Assembly (NCBI GenBank): GCA_012514035.1
Contig: JAAZBB010000009.1
Coordinates: 1 to 44,099 of the forward strand
Direction of reading: 5' to 3'
Length of the DNA stretch: 44,099 nucleotides
From: Lentisphaerota bacterium
GTDB lineage: Bacteria > Verrucomicrobiota > Kiritimatiellia > CAIQIC01 > Lenti-01
How positions within the stretch are numbered: position 1 is the first letter of the stretch; each line of letters opens with the position of its first letter. Positions 39,884 to 44,099 of this stretch are shown here, piece after piece. Below the pieces are notes generated by a model, which was not told where the DNA came from, ran no database searches, and was given only the letters and a program-made list of their open reading frames with translations. Position numbers and translations under genes: made by a program.

Positions 39884-41494
39884 CTAGCGGGCGAGGCTGA
39901 TCCAGACGACGCGAAAGCCGTCGAGGATCTGCTGGGCTTCCTGCAGGTAGAGGCGGGCGGCGTCGCGGTGGTTCACCACCACGAGGAGGTCGTGCGACAG
40001 CACCGAGGTGTTGTACCAGTTGAACGAGCCGTCGATCACGATCTGTTCGTCAATGACGCATTGCTTGGAATGGACCGGCGAATACGGCACGGGACGGTCG
40101 TGAACGCCGTACACCAGCGCAATGGCGATGCCGGCTTCCTGCAGTCGCCGCACCGCCGGCAGTAACGGGCGCTGGAGCTCCTCGGGCATGCTGCGCTCCC
40201 GGGCGGGATCGCCCTCCCAGGCTAGATGGCCGTTGAGGATGATCCGCACGTAGACGCCGCGATTCTTCGCGGCAATCAAAGCATCTACTACGCTCTCGCC
40301 ATGCTCTCCGCGCAGCTCCCCGATCAGAAACAGGCACAGGTGGATCGAATGCCGGGCGCGCTGAATCTCCGCCAGAATGGCGTGGTGGGGCCGATAGTAC
40401 TTGCCGTTGAGCATGGCGGTCCGGCCAAAGGTGTAGAGCAGATTGAACGGACTCATCGGGTCCACCCCGTAGCGCCGGATGACCCCGCCGCGCACGGACT
40501 GGAAAATGTTGTCGAGCAGCCGGCACACGCCGAAGGACCGGAACGTCATGCCCGACTCCCAGTTGCTGCCCCAGCGGTCGAAGGTGATGTTGAAGGAGCC
40601 GACGATGGCGTCCTCGTCGCCGAAAATAATGAACTTGTTGTGCATGTCGGTGGCCACTTCGGCCAGCGGATCGCGGGTGGTGCACACCTCGCCGAGGAGC
40701 TCGATGCCCGAACGCTTCAGGGCCAGATAGTTCGAGCTGTTGGTCAGCGTCATCTTGCGCCAGTCCACGATCACCTGCACGGGCACGCCGCTGCGGTGGG
40801 CATGGGTCAGATGCCGGATGAAATCGCCGTCATCCACGCAGTCCACGCAGACCTTGATGCCGCAGGGCCGCGCGGGGTCGGTTTGCCGGCGCCAGATCAT
40901 GGTGTCGATCAGGTCGTGAATGTAGCGCTTGGGGTGATACGGATGCCAGGCCTGGCCCTTGGTGAACTTGGGAACCAGGCGGAGCGACTCGACATGGTGG
41001 TTCATCCAGTCCACGTCGCGCTGCAGCTGGTCCGCGTCCACCTCGTGTGTCCGGTACGGATTGGGCGTGGCCCACTCTTCCGTGATATGCCGCCGGACCT
41101 CGCCTTCGCTGCCGAATTCATGACCGTCCATGAAAATGTATTCCAGCCGCGACGGAATCGACCGCTCGTGCAGATGCAGAATGTAGGAGAACTTGACGCA
41201 GGTGACGCGGCCCTGGTGCAGCGCCTGCGGATGGATGAACAGATCGCGCGTTTCGCGCCAGTGCCGGTTCCAGTCGCCGCCGAGCGGATCCGTGTGCGCC
41301 AGATACTGCTCAAAGGTGCCATCCTCGTGGAAAACCTTGAGCACGACCTTGAGATTCATCCCGGCCCCCCAGTCCACCCGGAAGCGGATGCGGCCCCAGC
41401 GCAGATAGAACAGTTCCCGAAACTCGTTGCGGCGGGGATACGGCGGACTCATCCAGGCTTCGGTCGGCGCAGCGTACTGCTCGGCGTATTCCAT
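39884..41494 (-). CDS. Phospholipase D-family protein with N-terminal domain
   Basis: 536-residue cytoplasmic-type protein (no signal sequence seen). Residues 1-175 form an unrecognised, beta-rich domain (RIRFRVDWGAGMNLKVVLKV). Two PLD half-domains follow. The first HKD motif is HNKFIIFGD (residues 285-293), with the Asp one place later than usual, then VGSFN. The second is HSKQCVID (475-482) with DGSFNWYN, fully canonical. PLD enzymes hydrolyse or transfer phosphodiester bonds in lipids or nucleic acids; the substrate is unknown. AGGAGG precedes the ATG at 41494. The gene starts 11 bp after the EEP gene and is surely co-transcribed with it. Confidence 0.85.
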   Translation of the reverse strand: MEYAEQYAAPTEAWMSPPYPRRNEFRELFYLRWGRIRFRVDWGAGMNLKVVLKVFHEDGTFEQYLAHTDPLGGDWNRHWRETRDLFIHPQALHQGRVTCVKFSYILHLHERSIPSRLEYIFMDGHEFGSEGEVRRHITEEWATPNPYRTHEVDADQLQRDVDWMNHHVESLRLVPKFTKGQAWHPYHPKRYIHDLIDTMIWRRQTDPARPCGIKVCVDCVDDGDFIRHLTHAHRSGVPVQVIVDWRKMTLTNSSNYLALKRSGIELLGEVCTTRDPLAEVATDMHNKFIIFGDEDAIVGSFNITFDRWGSNWESGMTFRSFGVCRLLDNIFQSVRGGVIRRYGVDPMSPFNLLYTFGRTAMLNGKYYRPHHAILAEIQRARHSIHLCLFLIGELRGEHGESVVDALIAAKNRGVYVRIILNGHLAWEGDPARERSMPEELQRPLLPAVRRLQEAGIAIALVYGVHDRPVPYSPVHSKQCVIDEQIVIDGSFNWYNTSVLSHDLLVVVNHRDAARLYLQEAQQILDGFRVVWISLAR

Positions 41495-41505
41495 GGCTTC
41501 CCCTC

Positions 41506-43017
41506 CTAGCGCAACTCGAACTCCACCAGATAGCCCGTGTGATCGGAGACGCGCCCGTAACAGGCGGCGGTAAACAGTTCCTCGGCGTGAATGGCCCGCA
41601 GGGCGCTGCCGTTCCGAAGCCACAGGTAGTCGATGCGGCGGTCCTGTTCCAGCAGTTGCACGGGATCGCCGCTGCGGGCGCGGAACACCTGCTGGAACTC
41701 GGCCGGCCGCAGAATCTTCAGGTACTGGTCCTCGAACTCGCCTGCGTCCACGATCTGCCGGTAGGCCTCGCTGCCGGCCGCAATGTTGAAGTCGCCGCAC
41801 AGCAGGGTGGCGGCCACTTCCGGCGCCTGCTTGGCCTCCGCCCAGCGTTGCAGGCGGGCATACTGGGGATAGAACCCGGCGCTGGGCCAGCTCAGGTGTG
41901 CGCTGAACACGTTGATCAGCCCCATGTAGGGCACCCGCACCTGGGCCATGACCACCTTCCGCGCGTGAATGTCGAACGGATCCTGGCTGTCGGACACATA
42001 GCCCGAGTCGGTGAGGGCGAAGGGATGGCGGCTGAGGATGGCCAGTCCCTCCCGGTAGCGTTCGAATCCCAGATGGGCCCAGTCCGTCCGCAGATGATAC
42101 GGCTGGGGCAGGTGATCATTGATGATGCGCGCGGCGTTGGACGACCAGTCCCCGGCGCCGCCGTTCCAGTTCTCCCCCACCTCTTGCAGGCAGACCAGAT
42201 CGATCTTCCGTTCCTGGATGGCCTGGGCCACCCGCTGAAATTTCTGCTGCTGATCCTCCTCCTGATAGGTGTGTAAATTGAGCGTCAGGACTTTCAGCGT
42301 GCCGCGGCGGGCGCAATAGTTCCGACCGCCGCAGTTGTCCCAGACGACCTGGTGGGCCGTCCGGCACTCAATGGCATATTCCACCCGGTAGGCATGCTGG
42401 ACCGGAATGCGGCCCGTCCACACCTCCCAGCCGTAGCGGTTCGGGTTGCGCGCATTGCTGCCCACGCTCAAATCCCAGTGGTTGCGCCGGAAATAGGCCG
42501 GCGCCTGGTGCGACGTGGCCCAGCCGTCCGTCGTCCAGTGAATCACCACCGCCTCCGGCGCCACGGACTGCCGGACCGCCACCTCCACCGGCACCGCCAG
42601 AATGCCCGGCGCCAGCTCCGGATCGTAGCCGACGACCTGCACCGGTTCCGGCCCGAACCCGATCACGCCGGAATCGGCATCGGACCGGTAGTTCTGCCCG
42701 AACCGGCTGTCCCAGTGGCGAATTCCGTCGCGCTCCAGGCAGGCCGCAAACTGGATGTTGCCCGGAATTGCCGAATCCATGGTCAGGGGCACCCCCACCT
42801 CGGCGGTCCATAATTCCTCCTCGCCGCCCACCCCGCAGCGGTAGCCCGCCGCCGACACCTGCCAGACCCCATCCTCTCCGCACCAGTGAATGTCCACCCG
42901 CTTGCCATAGTCCCCCGCCCCCACTCGCACCGCGAACAGCATCTCCTGGAACGTGCCGTGCACGGTCCGGGAGATGATGTTCTTGACGTAGATCAACTGG
43001 ATCGGCGGGTTCATCAT
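41506..43017 (-). CDS. Two CBM21-like modules fused to an EEP hydrolase
   Basis: 503-residue protein with no signal peptide. Residues about 20-110 and 140-235 are two similar beta-sandwich modules, with RVDIHWCGEDGVWQVSAAGY and WDSRFGQNY in the first, and VVIHWTTDGWATSH and WDNCGGRNY in the second. The WDN-x-G-x-NY ending is the mark of CBM21 (glycogen/starch-binding) modules. Residues 240-503 are an endonuclease/exonuclease/phosphatase domain with the full active site: Asn247, LQE (Glu279), SAHLSWP (His374), GDFN (408-411), RIDY (Asp463) and SDH (491-493). The start is uncertain: ATG 43017 is taken, TTG 43038 or ATG 43014 are possible. It pairs with the PLD gene downstream. Confidence 0.8.
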   Translation of the reverse strand: MMNPPIQLIYVKNIISRTVHGTFQEMLFAVRVGAGDYGKRVDIHWCGEDGVWQVSAAGYRCGVGGEEELWTAEVGVPLTMDSAIPGNIQFAACLERDGIRHWDSRFGQNYRSDADSGVIGFGPEPVQVVGYDPELAPGILAVPVEVAVRQSVAPEAVVIHWTTDGWATSHQAPAYFRRNHWDLSVGSNARNPNRYGWEVWTGRIPVQHAYRVEYAIECRTAHQVVWDNCGGRNYCARRGTLKVLTLNLHTYQEEDQQQKFQRVAQAIQERKIDLVCLQEVGENWNGGAGDWSSNAARIINDHLPQPYHLRTDWAHLGFERYREGLAILSRHPFALTDSGYVSDSQDPFDIHARKVVMAQVRVPYMGLINVFSAHLSWPSAGFYPQYARLQRWAEAKQAPEVAATLLCGDFNIAAGSEAYRQIVDAGEFEDQYLKILRPAEFQQVFRARSGDPVQLLEQDRRIDYLWLRNGSALRAIHAEELFTAACYGRVSDHTGYLVEFELR

Positions 43018-43088
43018 CCAATCAAGCACTCTAGACAAAACCCGGACTAGACGCGAAAGTTTTTTACCTGGCCCGGAGAACGCGATAT

Positions 43089-44015
43089 ATGTTCCCCATC
43101 ATGAACAAGACCACATGCCTTCGCAGTGTCCTGGGCGCCGCGCTGATGGCCGCCCTGGGCTCCGGCTGCGCCACCACGACCGACTACGTCACCGGCCAGC
43201 GCGTGCGCAATATGTATACCCTCGACGAAGAAACCCGCATGGGGGGCCAGTACTACGCCCAGATGGTCGGCGAACTGCGCAAATCCGACGCCCCGATCGA
43301 CCAGGATGCCGCCCGCGTCGACCTCGTGCGCGACATCACCCGCCAGATCGTGTCCGTCGTGCACATCACCAACCTGCCCTACAAGGCGACTTTTGTGGGC
43401 GACCCGGATTTCGTCAATGCTTATGCCCTGCCCGGCGGAAACATCATGGTCTTCGAGGGCATTTGGAACCCCAAGGAAGGCCTGGTCCGCACCGTGGACG
43501 AACTGGCCGCCGTCATCGGCCACGAACTGGCCCACGTCAACTGCCGCCACTCCACCGAAGCCATGACCCGGCAGGTCCTGCCGAATTTGTTGCTGTCCGC
43601 CTTCATGATCTGGGCCACCATCAAGGACGATGACAGCATGCAGTTGCTGGCCGGAGGCCTGCTGCTGGGCTACAACGGACTGGTCGTGACCAAATACTCC
43701 CGCAAGGACGAACTCGAAGCCGACCGCGTTGGCATGATGTACATGGCCCGGGCCGGCTTCGATCCCGAGGCCGCCCCGCGCGTCTGGGAACGTCTGGCCA
43801 ACGGCAGCGACAGCCAGTTCAAGAAAACACTGAGCATTTTTTCCACCCATCCGCGCGACAAGCTGCGGGCCGACGAACTGCGCAAGCACCTGCCCGAAGC
43901 CCGCGCCCTGTTCGAAGCCGCCCCCGTCAAGCGCGACGGAAACCGCAAGCTGGCCGACATCCTGCCGCCCCCCCCGCCGAAAATCCCGGCCAAGCAAAAG
44001 AACTCCGGATCCTGA
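43089..44015 (+). CDS. M48-family metalloprotease, lipoprotein
   Basis: 308-residue zinc protease of the M48 (HtpX/BepA/LoiP-like) type. The signal sequence ends at LGSGC (Cys27 lipidated). The zinc site His145-Glu-Leu-Ala-His149 is followed by a third ligand in SRKDELEADRVGMMYMARAG, and FSTHPRDKLRADELRK is the usual downstream helix. Such proteins carry out quality control of outer membrane and periplasmic proteins, and may process peptidoglycan or BAM clients. The ATG at 43089 has GGAGAA about 8 bases upstream and is preferred to MNK at 43101. It diverges from the EEP gene across 71 bp. The C-terminus is Pro/Lys-rich. Confidence 0.93.
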   Translation: MFPIMNKTTCLRSVLGAALMAALGSGCATTTDYVTGQRVRNMYTLDEETRMGGQYYAQMVGELRKSDAPIDQDAARVDLVRDITRQIVSVVHITNLPYKATFVGDPDFVNAYALPGGNIMVFEGIWNPKEGLVRTVDELAAVIGHELAHVNCRHSTEAMTRQVLPNLLLSAFMIWATIKDDDSMQLLAGGLLLGYNGLVVTKYSRKDELEADRVGMMYMARAGFDPEAAPRVWERLANGSDSQFKKTLSIFSTHPRDKLRADELRKHLPEARALFEAAPVKRDGNRKLADILPPPPPKIPAKQKNSGS

Positions 44016-44099
44016 GCGCTCGCCGCGCCCCAGCCCCCCACGGCCTCGCGCAGTCGGTGAATCAGGTCCCGCCTCCCCCGCGCCACCCGTTGCGATTCA
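44016..44099. other. Right edge, nothing assignable
   Basis: 84 bp of GC-rich sequence after the M48 gene. On the minus strand one frame reads RRDLIHRLREAVGG, which might be the end of a gene outside the window, but no stop or homology can be fixed. Confidence 0.3.

Overview
The window is GC-rich bacterial chromosome from a diderm. It encodes BamA, several lipoproteins with lipoboxes and a lytic transglycosylase. Class III glutamine synthetase, a TIGR03790-type secreted protein, CBM21-like modules in a bacterium and many AT-rich intergenic palindromes fit a member of the PVC group (Verrucomicrobiota/Kiritimatiellota type). That assignment is inference from gene content; no 16S gene is present.

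Layout. 1-4796 (minus): the start of fusA, a two-gene secreted protein/lipoprotein unit, a phenylacetate-CoA ligase/ACT-protein pair and a glutaminyl-cyclase-like M28 lipoprotein. 5.0-9.0 kb: serC with a clear promoter and terminator, then a PHP phosphoesterase and rpsA on minus. 9.2-11.2 kb: a frameshifted small membrane exporter, tRNA-Asn, rplM-rpsI. 11.2-12.0 kb: a gene-free stretch with two copies of a ~103 bp repeat carrying perfect palindromes. 12.0-16.5 kb: argJ-argB-argD and a DUF2279 protein. 16.5-23.4 kb: glnN (minus), then tcdA-like, rluA-like, rplS-rnhB-yraN and a lytic transglycosylase (plus). 23.4-25.1 kb: an AT-rich gap and an IS630-family element with a broken transposase.

25.1-32.9 kb is one long minus-strand housekeeping unit: promoter, tRNA-Gln, prs, rplY, pth, rpsF, ssb, rpsR, rplI, dnaB, bamA. 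Many junctions overlap or nearly touch. The IS element begins 4 bp past the bamA stop codon. 33-44 kb is more accessory: two paralogous radical SAM genes around a glycosyltransferase, a TIGR03790 protein overlapping a Qng1-like protein with an added four-cysteine motif, a tightly coupled pair (CBM21-like-EEP hydrolase and PLD-family protein), and an M48 lipoprotein protease.

The most unusual material is (i) the CBM21-EEP/PLD pair, (ii) a 22-bp palindrome family occurring three times at two loci 28 kb apart, and (iii) clusters of TTTCCA-N-TGGAAA palindromes at two other intergenic sites. Many long open frames opposite real genes are by-products of GC-rich codon usage and were left out.
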